Source of the DNA: Gloeotrichia echinulata CP02
GTDB lineage: Bacteria > Cyanobacteriota > Cyanobacteriia > Cyanobacteriales > Nostocaceae
Length of the DNA stretch: 64,000 nt
Direction: 5' to 3'
Assembly: GCA_038087035.1 (NCBI GenBank)
Contig: CP051187.1
Span: 1,240,001 to 1,304,000 of the forward strand
The position numbers and the translations under genes were made by a program. This document shows, in pieces, positions 36,613 through 45,615 of this stretch. The notes beneath the pieces were generated by a model, which worked only from the letters and a program-made list of their open reading frames with translations, had not been told where the DNA came from and made no database searches. Each line of letters opens with the position of its first letter. The first letter of the stretch is position 1.

Positions 36613-37485
36613 ATGACACTCCAACAACAACTTAAAAACACAAACACTTCACAATTACTCAACCTAGGAATTATAGGCGTTTTCTTGCTGCTTTATGCCC
36701 CCATATTGCTACATTGGCTCGATGGTTGGCTGCACAAAAATATTAGTATAGAACATGAATATTTCAGCCACGGTATGATTGGTCTACCGTTTGCGGCTCA
36801 CCTGATTTGGAGCAACCGTAAACAGTGGCTACGTCTGCCAGATATTACCCATCCTGTGGGTGGTATATTGCTGTTAGTAGGGGGAGTATTTTATTTAAGC
36901 GGTGTCAGCGAATGGGTGAACCTTTCCTTCCCGACTATACTGGCAGGATTATGTTTATGGTTCAAGGGTATACCAGGCTTAAAATTTCAGGGGTTTCCCT
37001 TGGTGTTAATATTTCTAGCCACCCCAACTGCAGTCCCTTACCTAATCACACCCTACACCTTTCCCCTGCAAAACTTCATCGCTGGGACTGCAGGTTTTAT
37101 ACTCAATCAGTTTGGGATGGAAGTAGCAGTTGATGAGATGAATTTATATGTGGGCGGACGAATTGTGGAAGTTGCGCCTTATTGTGCAGGGTTGAAAATG
37201 CTCTTTACCACTTTTTATGTTAGCTTGATGCTGCTTTATTGGACGAGTTCTTTGTCTTCACGCCGCACAATTATTTGGTTTTTATCTTTAGCTATGATCC
37301 TCAGTGTTAGTGCCAATATTGTTCGCAACACTTTACTTACCTTATTTCACGGCACTGGACAAGATGGATTGTTTGCATGGCTACATGAGGGTTGGGGTGG
37401 TGATCTCTACTCTGCTTGTATGTTGGTGTTATTAATACCTTTGCTGAATTGGTTAAACTCTCAGCCTTGGTTTCGTAATTCGTAA
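36613..37485 (+). CDS. Cyanoexosortase B
   Basis: Exosortases are membrane transpeptidases that process PEP-CTERM proteins, usually linked to exopolysaccharide export. The 290-residue protein has about eight transmembrane segments and the catalytic residues: Cys about 191 in EVAPYCAGLKML, Arg about 238 in ANIVRNTLL, and His about 258 in WLHEGWGGDLYS. The form with GLKMLFTTFYVSLML and the neighbouring partner protein fits cyanoexosortase B. No ribosome binding site is visible because the start codon lies in a heptamer unit. PEP-CTERM proteins at 24687 and 53349 are candidate substrates. Confidence 0.92.
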   Translation: MTLQQQLKNTNTSQLLNLGIIGVFLLLYAPILLHWLDGWLHKNISIEHEYFSHGMIGLPFAAHLIWSNRKQWLRLPDITHPVGGILLLVGGVFYLSGVSEWVNLSFPTILAGLCLWFKGIPGLKFQGFPLVLIFLATPTAVPYLITPYTFPLQNFIAGTAGFILNQFGMEVAVDEMNLYVGGRIVEVAPYCAGLKMLFTTFYVSLMLLYWTSSLSSRRTIIWFLSLAMILSVSANIVRNTLLTLFHGTGQDGLFAWLHEGWGGDLYSACMLVLLIPLLNWLNSQPWFRNS

Positions 37486-37757
37486 TTAATAAGGGTACAG
37501 TGCCCGACTTCGGTAAGTCGTTACAAATGAAGTTTCTTGTACTTTACCTATTATATCAAATTCGGTTAAATGAACACACAAACTCTAGCAAAAAGCACTG
37601 CTGTCACCCTAAAAATACCATACAATAACCTGAATTTGATATTACTTTAATTTCTAAATGCTGCATAAAATTAGCCTCAAAAAAAATGCTAATATTACTG
37701 AACTCATATTGTCTTTTTGCGAAGTAAAATTTTGCTTAAATATTGCAAAATTTACTG

Positions 37758-38474
37758 ATGACTTCCTTATCAACATTTATCAAGGAAAAGCAATGGAATC
37801 AGGTAGTAGTGCTTTTGTTATTGCTACTACTGTTGGGTATGGGAGGAGTTCCCGGATACTTAACAGGAAATTGGCAATGGAAACAGCCACCAAACGTAAC
37901 CAGCCTGAAAGAATTGAGACAAATATATCAGACCGGGTTAACCCTTCCTGGTTGGCAAACTATTCAACAAGGGGTACAACAGATTGGTGGACATAAATGG
38001 TCGCTGCAAGTAATTAAGCAGGAAGGCTCAGAAACTCAAGCGATATTGCTGTTCCAGCCGCAAAATAGCTCTAAAGATCAACCAGAGGTGGAGTGGTCGG
38101 AAATTAAGGGTTGGGGGAAGTCTCGTTGGCAAAAGTGGGAGATAGCTCAACATCGCTCGGCTGAATTTACTGTTAAACAGCCTATGGAAGCTAAGGTAGA
38201 AGCTAGCTTCTTTCGCGCCTCCACACAACAAGATACCTTTGCTGTATTGCAATGGTATGCTTGGCCTAATGGTGGAGACTCATCACCTTTACGTTGGTTT
38301 TTGACAGATCAATTGGCACAATGGCGCCAGCAACGTACAGCTTGGGTTGCGGTTAGTATTCTCTTACCGATGGAACCTTTAGGACAGGTGGAAAAAACTT
38401 GGCCTTTAGTCAAGTCTCTTGGTGAAACAGTACAAGGTAGATTGATGGCAGCTGCTTTAAGGACTTCCAATTAA
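37758..38474 (+). CDS. Cyanoexosortase B system-associated protein
   Basis: The product (238 residues from ATG 37758; an upstream TTG is less likely) has one N-terminal transmembrane helix (about 17-38), then a hydrophilic domain with WQWKQPPNVTSLKELRQIYQTG, GWQTIQQGVQQIGGHKWSLQ and Trp-rich LQWYAWPNGG. This pattern, directly after a cyanoexosortase B, is what I know as the exosortase-associated protein. It probably assists the exosortase or its export path, and the mechanism is unknown. The gap of 270 bp from the exosortase carries no gene. Confidence 0.85.
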   Translation: MTSLSTFIKEKQWNQVVVLLLLLLLLGMGGVPGYLTGNWQWKQPPNVTSLKELRQIYQTGLTLPGWQTIQQGVQQIGGHKWSLQVIKQEGSETQAILLFQPQNSSKDQPEVEWSEIKGWGKSRWQKWEIAQHRSAEFTVKQPMEAKVEASFFRASTQQDTFAVLQWYAWPNGGDSSPLRWFLTDQLAQWRQQRTAWVAVSILLPMEPLGQVEKTWPLVKSLGETVQGRLMAAALRTSN

Positions 38475-38491
38475 AAAAAATCTCCAATTTG

Positions 38492-38598
38492 TATAGCGTT
38501 TCTCGCCCTAGTAAGGTACACCCGTAGGGGCACGGCATTGCCGTGCCCCTACACCGCGTGATACAATTTTGTACCTCACTTAACTGAGAATCGCTATA
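38492..38598. repeat. MITE-like element with TATAGCG ends and a central palindrome
   Basis: TATAGCGTTTCTC and the complement of GAGAATCGCTATA, plus GTAAGGTAC against GTACCTCAC, form imperfect terminal inverted repeats of about 28 bp. In the middle lies a GTAGGGGCACGGCA palindrome. The length is 107 bp and there is no coding content. Confidence 0.65.
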
Positions 38599-38856
38599 GG
38601 GTACGTCAGCACCAATAATATCTTACCTAACCCCAGTTTTCTGGCTTCTGATGCACCCTACGGATGACCAATGACAAATGACGACCCTAGCTAGTATGAT
38701 TTATTTGCGCCGACCTACTTAGGCGAATTTGATATTGAATTTTGAATTTTGAATATTTCCCGCAATTTTTTCCAGAACAACGAGACACTTTAAGTATTTA
38801 GAGAGTAGAATGGCGGCTCGGCAAGACCTAATTCTGATTTTAGCTTTACTGCACAA

Positions 38857-40215
38857 ATGTTCATGGCTCTCAGTTCTCATTTGCGTGCATTTAGTGCCCT
38901 GTGTTTTGTCAGTGTTCACGTAGGCGTTTTCTTAACAACAGTGGTTCAACCTGTTGTTGCTGAAACTTTACTATCTCCAGGACAATCTCCAGGGACACCA
39001 TCCTCAGCCCCGTCTGGTGCTGAGGTTGTACCTTCGAGTTTAAATCAAGAAATTTCTCCCCAACTCAACCGCTATCTATTAGGGCCAGGAGATGTAATTA
39101 GCGTTGCGCTTCAGCGCCCTCCTGGTGTTTACCGCTTAGGGCCTGGAGATAGTATTAGCGTTGTGGTTCAGCGGTTTCAAGATTTGAGCTTTTCTGCAGC
39201 AATTAATCCTGAAGGTAATGTGATAGTCCCGCTACTAGGAACTGTGTCATTACAAGGCTTGAGTTTACCAGAAGCACAAGAAAAAATCCGGTTGTTGCTC
39301 AACCGTTATGTAATCAATCCTGTGATAGTTTTATCACTGGCTACGCAACGCCAGGATTTGAGCTTTCAAGCCCCAATTAATCCCGAAGGTAACATTATGG
39401 TGCCACAAGTGGGAACCATATCCTTAAAAGGCTTGAATTTGGAGGAAGCACAAGAAAAAATTCGCTTGGCTTTAAGTCGCGTTGTCATCAATCCGATTGT
39501 GGTAGTGTCATTGGCAAGCCTGCGACCAGTTCAAATTACCATTAGCGGTGAAGTATTCCGACCAGGAATTTATTCCATTGCATCGTCAACCCCCCGTATT
39601 GTTGATGCTTTACAACTAGCTGGTGGTTCGACGATGATTGCTGACCTGCGACAAGTGCAAGTGCGTCGGAGGTTGGTTGATGGTTCTATGGTTTCACAAA
39701 CTCTTGACCTGTATGCAGCGTTACAAAATGGTGCCTCACCGCCTAATTTACGACTACAAGACGGCGATGCCATAATTTTGCCACGTCGTGAAGCAGGCAC
39801 TGATGATGGTTATGACCGCAATCTCGTAGCTCGTTCAACTTTGGCTGTAGCGCAGATTAAAATTAGGGTTTTAAACTATGCTGTGGGAGGAATTTCTAAT
39901 CAAACGCTGCCTAATGGTAGTACTTTTGTCGATGCTTTAGGAGGTATCAATCTAGACACCGCTAACCTCCGAGATATTGCTCTAGTACGCTTCGATCCTG
40001 AAAGAGGTCAAGCCGTTACCCAAAAACTAGATGCTAAAAGGGCTTTGGGTGGCGATATGTCTCAAAACGTGGCGCTTCAAGATAATGATGTTATTGTGGT
40101 TGGTCGTAACCTCATCGGTAAACTTACTAATTTGCTCAATACAATTACTCAACCCTTTTTCAATGTCAATTCCTTTCTGAACTTTTTTAACAACTTTGGT
40201 GGTAAATCAAAGTAG
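38857..40215 (+). CDS. Wza-like polysaccharide export protein
   Basis: Outer-membrane polysaccharide export proteins form the exit channel for exopolysaccharide. The 452-residue product has a signal peptide (about 1-36). It then has a Poly_export region that is internally duplicated: YLLGPGDVISVALQR and YRLGPGDSISVVVQR, then two copies of DLSF-x-A-x-INPEGN-VP-GT-SL-GL-EAQEKIRL. Two SLBB-like segments follow (about 225-400: VQITISGEVFRPGIYSI and IRVLNYAVGGIS). The duplication is unusual. It pairs with the Wzc-like gene downstream. Confidence 0.92.
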   Translation: MFMALSSHLRAFSALCFVSVHVGVFLTTVVQPVVAETLLSPGQSPGTPSSAPSGAEVVPSSLNQEISPQLNRYLLGPGDVISVALQRPPGVYRLGPGDSISVVVQRFQDLSFSAAINPEGNVIVPLLGTVSLQGLSLPEAQEKIRLLLNRYVINPVIVLSLATQRQDLSFQAPINPEGNIMVPQVGTISLKGLNLEEAQEKIRLALSRVVINPIVVVSLASLRPVQITISGEVFRPGIYSIASSTPRIVDALQLAGGSTMIADLRQVQVRRRLVDGSMVSQTLDLYAALQNGASPPNLRLQDGDAIILPRREAGTDDGYDRNLVARSTLAVAQIKIRVLNYAVGGISNQTLPNGSTFVDALGGINLDTANLRDIALVRFDPERGQAVTQKLDAKRALGGDMSQNVALQDNDVIVVGRNLIGKLTNLLNTITQPFFNVNSFLNFFNNFGGKSK

Positions 40216-40269
40216 TGGCGCTTACCTTTTCATTTTTGTGGGCTAGATAGGGGACGAGGAGTTAGGAGT

Positions 40270-40497
40270 GACAAATGACCAATGACAAATGACCAATGAC
40301 CAATGACCAATGACCAATGACAAAGAGTAATGAGTAATGAGTAATGAGTAATGAGTAATGAGTAATGAGTAATGAGTAATGACCAATGACAAATGACAAA
40401 TGACAAATGACAAATGACAAATGACAAATGACAAATGACAAATGACCAATGACCAATGACAAATGACCAATGACAAATGACCAATGACAAATGACTA
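40270..40497. repeat. Composite heptamer array: GAGTAAT block inside CAATGAC/AAATGAC
   Basis: AAATGAC/CAATGAC units (40270-40323) switch to about eight GAGTAAT units (40325-40381) and then back to AAATGAC/CAATGAC units until 40497. The array ends 8 bp before the next start codon. Two different heptamer families are joined without a break in period. Confidence 0.92.
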
Positions 40498-40504
40498 AGC
40501 TGCT

Positions 40505-42682
40505 ATGACCCCACCAATTGTTAAACGCTATCTTATTGCTTTTGAGAAATATAAGTGGATTGGACTAGCGAGTTTTGCTTTAGTTGTAGCGGGGTCAACT
40601 GTGGTGGCTATGCAACCAGAACCACCCGCTATCTATATAATAGAAGGCGCTCTTACTTACACTATTCCGCCAGTTTCTTTTTCCGCAACTGGGATTGAAA
40701 TTCAGCAGCAAGGACAGGAATTGAGTGGGCAAGTTTTGCTGTCAAACCAGATAATTGAATCTGTAGCAACGAAACTAAATGTTAAGCCGGAAACGATTGG
40801 CAAAAATGTGGCGATCAACTTACCGATAAAAACCAAGGGTTCAGATACAGGAGCCACATCTACAACGATTGACTTGAAATATAAAGATAATGACGCCAAG
40901 CGAGGACAGGAGATTGTCCGGGAATTGATGCTGTCTATGATCAAGTTAAGCGGTGAGATTAATACTGGGCGATTAAAAGCAATTATTGAAAAAATTAACG
41001 AGCGCTTACCACAGGCTAAACTAGAACTGCAAGCAGCTGAGAGAAAATTAGAACAGTACGATCGCACAGAACGACCGGCAATTTTGTCCGCTGAGAATGG
41101 TAGCTTGCTGGCTGCAGTAACTACTAGCCAAAATGACCAAAGGCAAATTCAACTCACTATTTCTGGTCTTGAAGCCCAAATTCGCAGTTTGCAAGATAAG
41201 TTGGGATTAAATGTCAGCCAAGCTTATATTTCTTCGGCTTTGAGTGCTGATCCAATTATTGCCAACTTAAGAACACAAATTTATCAAACTGAGTCGCAAA
41301 TTGCCCTTCTGCGGAAAGATTTGCGACCAGAACACCCTACAATGATTCAGTTGCAACGTCAGAAAGAAGCTTCTGAGGAATTGCTGCAACAACGGGCGGC
41401 TGAGGTGGTAGCAGGTGCGGGTAAAGCAGCGCCTATGATGGGTAATGTTACGGATATCCGCGCCCAAAGCAATTTAGATCCAGCACGACAGCAATTGGCA
41501 AACCAGATGGTGGCTTTGCAAACCCAACGGGAGACGCTACAACAACAATTATCCCAGCAAATCAATGCAGAAAAGCGATTACGGAAGGAGTATTCTGTAA
41601 TACCTAATAAGCAACTGGAGCGATCGCGTTTAGAACAGGAAGTCATCCTCAAAAAAGCTGTCTATGATAAAATACAGACAAAGCTAACCGATGCTCAAAC
41701 TGCAGAAGCAGAAACCGTTACTAGTCTCAGCGTTGCTAGACCACCTGCAGTTGTCCCCACGCTCAAAAAACCCAAGAGTACTGCTGTTACATTAGCCGTC
41801 GGTGGTTTTATGGGCTTAGTGGTTGGTGGTGGGGTTATATTTTTGTTGGGTTCACTAGAAGGAACCTTCAAAACCAGAGAGGATATCCGCGAAAGCCTCA
41901 AGCAACGGGAATTAGCAATGCTTGGAGAATTACCTTTAATGCCGGTAGATGATTTGGATCAATTAGCTGTGCCGGTCATCCTTTCGCCAGATTCTCCTTA
42001 TTTAGAGTTTTATGAAAAGTTTCGCAGTAATTTGCGCCGTATTGGTGATAAAAACTTGAAGGTGCTGTTGATAACCAGCACTAGCAGACATGAAGGCAAG
42101 ACCACAAGTGCTTATAATTTGGGCATAGCTTCAGCTCGTGCTGGCAAAAGAACACTGATTATTGAAACAGATTTGCGATCGCCTTCTTGCTGTGCATCCC
42201 TCAACGTTACTCTTGACCCCGATGCGACTATTGAACCTCTACGCTATTACGCCAGCTTAAGTGATTGTATCCGCTTGGTTCCTGATGTCGAAAATTTATA
42301 CATTATTCCTAGCCCTGGACCTGTGCGTCAATCCGCTGCTGTAATTGAATCCAGCGAAATGCGAAGACTAATGGAGGATGTCCGGGAACGTTATGACTTT
42401 GTGATTATAGATACTAGTCCCCTCAGTCTATCCAATGACCCCTTGTTAATCCAACCCTACAGCGATGGGATGGTATTGGTTGCTCGACCAAATTATACAC
42501 AAGAAAATATGCTAGGCGAAGCTATTGATCAATTCATGGAATCTGAAGTGGGGCTATTGGGAGGCATTATTAATGGGGCTGATATCAGCGTTTTTGTACC
42601 TGAACCAGTTACAGAATCACCAACCGCTTCACCTGAAGAAGAACTGCAAACACAAATTTCGGTGGCTGGTAGTCAAAATTAA
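40505..42682 (+). CDS. Wzc-like polysaccharide co-polymerase / BY-kinase-type protein
   Basis: These inner-membrane proteins control polysaccharide chain length and export together with Wza. The 725-residue product has a first transmembrane helix (about 17-33), a long Wzz-like periplasmic part with coiled coil (about 150-400), a second helix (about 424-447), and a cytoplasmic ATPase domain. The ATPase part has Walker A (TSRHEGKTTSAYNLG), an altered A' (LIIETDLRSP) and Walker B (YDFVIIDTSPL). The C-terminus lacks the Tyr cluster of typical BY-kinases, so autophosphorylation may be absent. It is preceded by the Wza-like gene and a heptamer array. Confidence 0.92.
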   Translation: MTPPIVKRYLIAFEKYKWIGLASFALVVAGSTVVAMQPEPPAIYIIEGALTYTIPPVSFSATGIEIQQQGQELSGQVLLSNQIIESVATKLNVKPETIGKNVAINLPIKTKGSDTGATSTTIDLKYKDNDAKRGQEIVRELMLSMIKLSGEINTGRLKAIIEKINERLPQAKLELQAAERKLEQYDRTERPAILSAENGSLLAAVTTSQNDQRQIQLTISGLEAQIRSLQDKLGLNVSQAYISSALSADPIIANLRTQIYQTESQIALLRKDLRPEHPTMIQLQRQKEASEELLQQRAAEVVAGAGKAAPMMGNVTDIRAQSNLDPARQQLANQMVALQTQRETLQQQLSQQINAEKRLRKEYSVIPNKQLERSRLEQEVILKKAVYDKIQTKLTDAQTAEAETVTSLSVARPPAVVPTLKKPKSTAVTLAVGGFMGLVVGGGVIFLLGSLEGTFKTREDIRESLKQRELAMLGELPLMPVDDLDQLAVPVILSPDSPYLEFYEKFRSNLRRIGDKNLKVLLITSTSRHEGKTTSAYNLGIASARAGKRTLIIETDLRSPSCCASLNVTLDPDATIEPLRYYASLSDCIRLVPDVENLYIIPSPGPVRQSAAVIESSEMRRLMEDVRERYDFVIIDTSPLSLSNDPLLIQPYSDGMVLVARPNYTQENMLGEAIDQFMESEVGLLGGIINGADISVFVPEPVTESPTASPEEELQTQISVAGSQN

Positions 42683-42757
42683 GGCGTTGCATAATTGCGG
42701 GATGATTTATCTCACGCAGAGGCGCCGAGACACAGATAGTTTTAAATATCTCGCAGA

Positions 42758-42871
42758 TATAGCAGGGGACACAACGACCGCTCAGTGCATCGCTGGGGAC
42801 TGGGTTACAAGTCTGATTGTGTCTAGGTTTTATCATCAGTTAATGTCCTAAGCACTTTGGCGGTTGCTATA
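42758..42871. repeat. Dispersed 114-bp element with TATAGCA ends, copy 1
   Basis: The element starts ATATAGCAGGGGA and ends CGGTTGCTATA. About 100 bp are identical to the copy at 48008-48135, which has 14 extra bp (an extra CTGGGGA-type duplication) near the left end. TATAGCA/TGCTATA are terminal inverted repeats. Confidence 0.75.
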
Positions 42872-42954
42872 AGAGTCAAAAGTCAAGAGTCCAAAAACCA
42901 GGACTTTTGACACTTGACCCTTGACTCTTGACTCTTGACTTTCAAGACAGAAGA

Positions 42955-43084
42955 TACAGCAATTTTCATTTCTTTGAACCACAGATCCTTGTAGGGGCGC
43001 AAGGCCTTGCGCCCCTACCTCGTGGTCTATTTACCAGAAAATCATTGTAATATCTGTACCTCATTTACCTGCAATCTGCTGTAT
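42955..43084. repeat. MITE-like element with ATACAGCA ends
   Basis: ATACAGCA at 42955 and its complement at 43077-43084 form the ends. The interior contains the 22-bp GC-rich palindrome (half-site GGGGCGCAAGG) and GGTCTATTTACC. This is the inverted relative of the elements at 3193-3289 and 52249-52326. Confidence 0.6.
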
Positions 43085-43111
43085 ATGTGCCCCCAGAGTA
43101 GGTCCTGTCCT

Positions 43112-43786
43112 CTAATCATCCTGTTTAAACAATCCAAATAACGGCGCCAGAGCCAGTCCAAACACAAAGCCGCCGATGTGCGCCCAGTAAGCCACACCGC
43201 CTGTTTCGACACTCATGTTAGCGGCTGCTTGCAAGCTGGCAACACCAGATATGAGATTCTGGATAAAGAAAATACCAATCATGATCAATGCTGGTACTCT
43301 GACTGTGGTGAAGAAAAATCCGAAAAAGACTAAGGTCTGAATTGTCGCATGGGGGAAACGGATAATGTATGCACCCAAAATTCCCGAAATCGCGCCACTA
43401 GCCCCCAAAGAAGGAATTGTAGAATTCATCCCAATCACCCACTGACACAAAGCCGCTAAAGCACCGCAGGACAAATAAAAAATCAGATATTTGACATGAC
43501 CTAAGCGGTCTTCAATGTTGTTACCAAACACCCACAGGAACAGCATATTTGACAGCAAATGCCACCAACCACCGTGTAAAAATTGCGAGGTAAATAACGT
43601 TATCCACTCGCCCTTAACGTTGGTGCTTAACTGTTGTGGGACTACCGCATACAACTGGAAAAACTGCTGTAATTGTTCATTTGACAGACTAACTTCATGA
43701 AGAAAAACTAAAATATTCATTCCAATCAGCCCGTAAGTCAAATACGGCCTGATTCGCGTCGGATTTTCGTCGTAAAGAGGAAACAC
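43112..43786 (-). CDS. Rhomboid family intramembrane serine protease
   Basis: The 224-residue protein has about six transmembrane helices and the rhomboid hallmarks: FLHGGWWHLLSNMLFLWVFG, the catalytic Ser in LGASGAISGILGAY, and the catalytic His in YWAHIGGFVFG. The cytoplasmic start MFPLYDENPTRIRPYLTY is typical for cyanobacterial members. Substrates are unknown. A paralogue with the same layout lies 124 bp upstream on the same strand, so this is a tandem duplication. Confidence 0.95.
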   Translation of the reverse strand: MFPLYDENPTRIRPYLTYGLIGMNILVFLHEVSLSNEQLQQFFQLYAVVPQQLSTNVKGEWITLFTSQFLHGGWWHLLSNMLFLWVFGNNIEDRLGHVKYLIFYLSCGALAALCQWVIGMNSTIPSLGASGAISGILGAYIIRFPHATIQTLVFFGFFFTTVRVPALIMIGIFFIQNLISGVASLQAAANMSVETGGVAYWAHIGGFVFGLALAPLFGLFKQDD

Positions 43787-43910
43787 AGGTGTTTTTCCTA
43801 ATCATTGATTATCTGCAATATAGCCTGTATGGCTGGCAGTTGCGAAGTATAGTATAGGTAATTGCACCTGCGGTCAAGGGTCAAGGGTCAACCCTGAGAA
43901 TTGGAAGTCC

Positions 43911-44624
43911 CTAAAAAGATTCTTCCCGTGATTTGTCGCTAAATAAACCCAATAATGGACCGAGGATTGCGCCAAAGATGAAACCGCCTGCATGGGCCCA
44001 GTAGGCGATACCACCGCCTTCCATACCAATGTTGGTAGGTGCTTCTAGACTGGCGAGTCCGTAGAATGCTTGTTGGATAAACCAAAATCCTAAAAAGAAA
44101 TAAGCGGGGACGCGGAAGGTGGGGAAGAAAATTCCTAAAGGTATGACACCGAGAATTTGGACTTGGGGAAAGCGGAGAATATATGCTCCCATAACACCTG
44201 CGATCGCACCACTTGCACCCAATGAAGGTATATTAGAATTCTGGGCAAAATACCATTGAGTCAAAGATGCCAACACCCCGCAACTCAAATAAAACAACAA
44301 ATATTTGAAGTGACCCAATTTATCTTCGACATTGTTACCAAAAATCCACAAAAACAACATATTACCAGCTAGGTGTAATAACCCACCGTGGAGAAATTGG
44401 CAAGTAATTAAAGTTGCCCATTCTGGGACTGGTTGATTGATAGAAATACCTGCAAAACTTAAGCTGAGTTCTCTGGGAACTACAGCTGCTAGGTGAAAAA
44501 ATTGATTTAATGCTTGTGGCGGAAGACTGGCCTCGTAAAGAAAAACGAGTACATTTACAGCAATCAGCCCAACAGTGACATAAGGCGTGATTTCTGTAGG
44601 ATTATCATCTTTAATGGGAACCAC
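43911..44624 (-). CDS. Rhomboid family intramembrane serine protease (paralogue)
   Basis: The 237-residue protein shares all rhomboid motifs with its neighbour: FLHGGLLHLAGNMLFLWIFG, LGASGAIAGVMGAY with the catalytic Ser, and YWAHAGGFIFG with the catalytic His. It differs in the first periplasmic loop (SLSFAGISINQPVPEW), which is longer here. The C-terminus is short and charged. It was probably duplicated before the two loops diverged. Expression as an operon with the downstream copy is possible given the 124-bp gap. Confidence 0.95.
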   Translation of the reverse strand: MVPIKDDNPTEITPYVTVGLIAVNVLVFLYEASLPPQALNQFFHLAAVVPRELSLSFAGISINQPVPEWATLITCQFLHGGLLHLAGNMLFLWIFGNNVEDKLGHFKYLLFYLSCGVLASLTQWYFAQNSNIPSLGASGAIAGVMGAYILRFPQVQILGVIPLGIFFPTFRVPAYFFLGFWFIQQAFYGLASLEAPTNIGMEGGGIAYWAHAGGFIFGAILGPLLGLFSDKSREESF

Positions 44625-44809
44625 AGGCTTGTTTCCTCATGTACGAGCAACTAACTCTAAGGTAACGAATTTTTCTCGTGGATGCTTCTCGCCGATGGAT
44701 GGATTTGACAAACTTTGCCTCACTGAATACCTAGTTTTAACAGAAGGCTTGACGAGTTCTCCCCAAAGCTGAAATTATGCAAGTGAAGGCACATTAGCTC
44801 AGTGAACTG

Positions 44810-45439
44810 ATGTTTTTTACCAATTCCCTAGAAAATCAACTCCAACGCTGGAACGAAACCGTCCGCAATCAGCCAGAAAACCCTAATGCTTACATTCGTC
44901 GGGGTATGGTTTATTTTCAGCTTGCCAAAATTGATGAGTCGATTCAAGATTTTGACACAGCAGAAAAATTAGATGCTCGTCTTAAACCCTATCTCTGGCA
45001 ACGTGGACTATCTTATTATTATGCTGAAAGATTTGCTGAAGGCGCTCAACAATTTGAGATAGATTTAACTGTAAATGCTCAAGATGTAGAAGAAACCGTG
45101 TGGCGATATTTGTGCATAGCACGTTTGCTGGGTGTCACAGAAGCGCGTAATTCTCTATTACCTGTGAAAAACGACCCGCGACGAATTATGCGTTGTGTTT
45201 ATGATTTATACGCGGGAAATTGTGCAGCGGATGAGGTTTTAAGCGTTGGTAAATCTGAAGGTTTAAAAGGTGATTTTTATAGTCATCTTTATTTGGGATT
45301 ATATTACGAAGCCGAGAATAATCTTGATTTAGCGCAGGAATATATAGTTAAAGCTGCCGATAATTATAAAATTGATGATTATATGTGGTATTTGGCGCGG
45401 GTGCATAAAAATTTACGACGAAGTGGAGATCGGCCATAG
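44810..45439 (+). CDS. TPR-repeat protein
   Basis: The 209-residue soluble protein has at least two TPR units near the start (NAYIRRGMVYFQLAKIDESIQDF, PYLWQRGLSYYYAERFAEGAQQFE) and a third near the end (LYLGLYYEAENNLDLAQEYI). The middle (about 95-150) resembles a helical segment found in similar cyanobacterial TPR proteins. No signal peptide is seen. It acts probably as a binding scaffold of unknown target. Confidence 0.88.
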   Translation: MFFTNSLENQLQRWNETVRNQPENPNAYIRRGMVYFQLAKIDESIQDFDTAEKLDARLKPYLWQRGLSYYYAERFAEGAQQFEIDLTVNAQDVEETVWRYLCIARLLGVTEARNSLLPVKNDPRRIMRCVYDLYAGNCAADEVLSVGKSEGLKGDFYSHLYLGLYYEAENNLDLAQEYIVKAADNYKIDDYMWYLARVHKNLRRSGDRP

Positions 45440-45615
45440 GCTATGGGGGATTGGTTAATTTTTCGGTCCCCAAGCCCAACCCCAAGCCAAACCCTTAATT
45501 TAAAGTTACCTAAATTCCCAAATTGCAATCTGCGTTATTACTTTTTTCTGACTAGGCGCATTATGATCAAGTCCAAGTTCTGCGTCGGCGTCTTAATCGA
45601 TCACAGCGTTTTTTT

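Noticed and set aside
40230..40490. Overlapping minus-strand frames rich in S-L-V-I-C-H-W
   Set aside because: They are translations of heptamer repeats in three frames, which stay open only because the unit has no stop.
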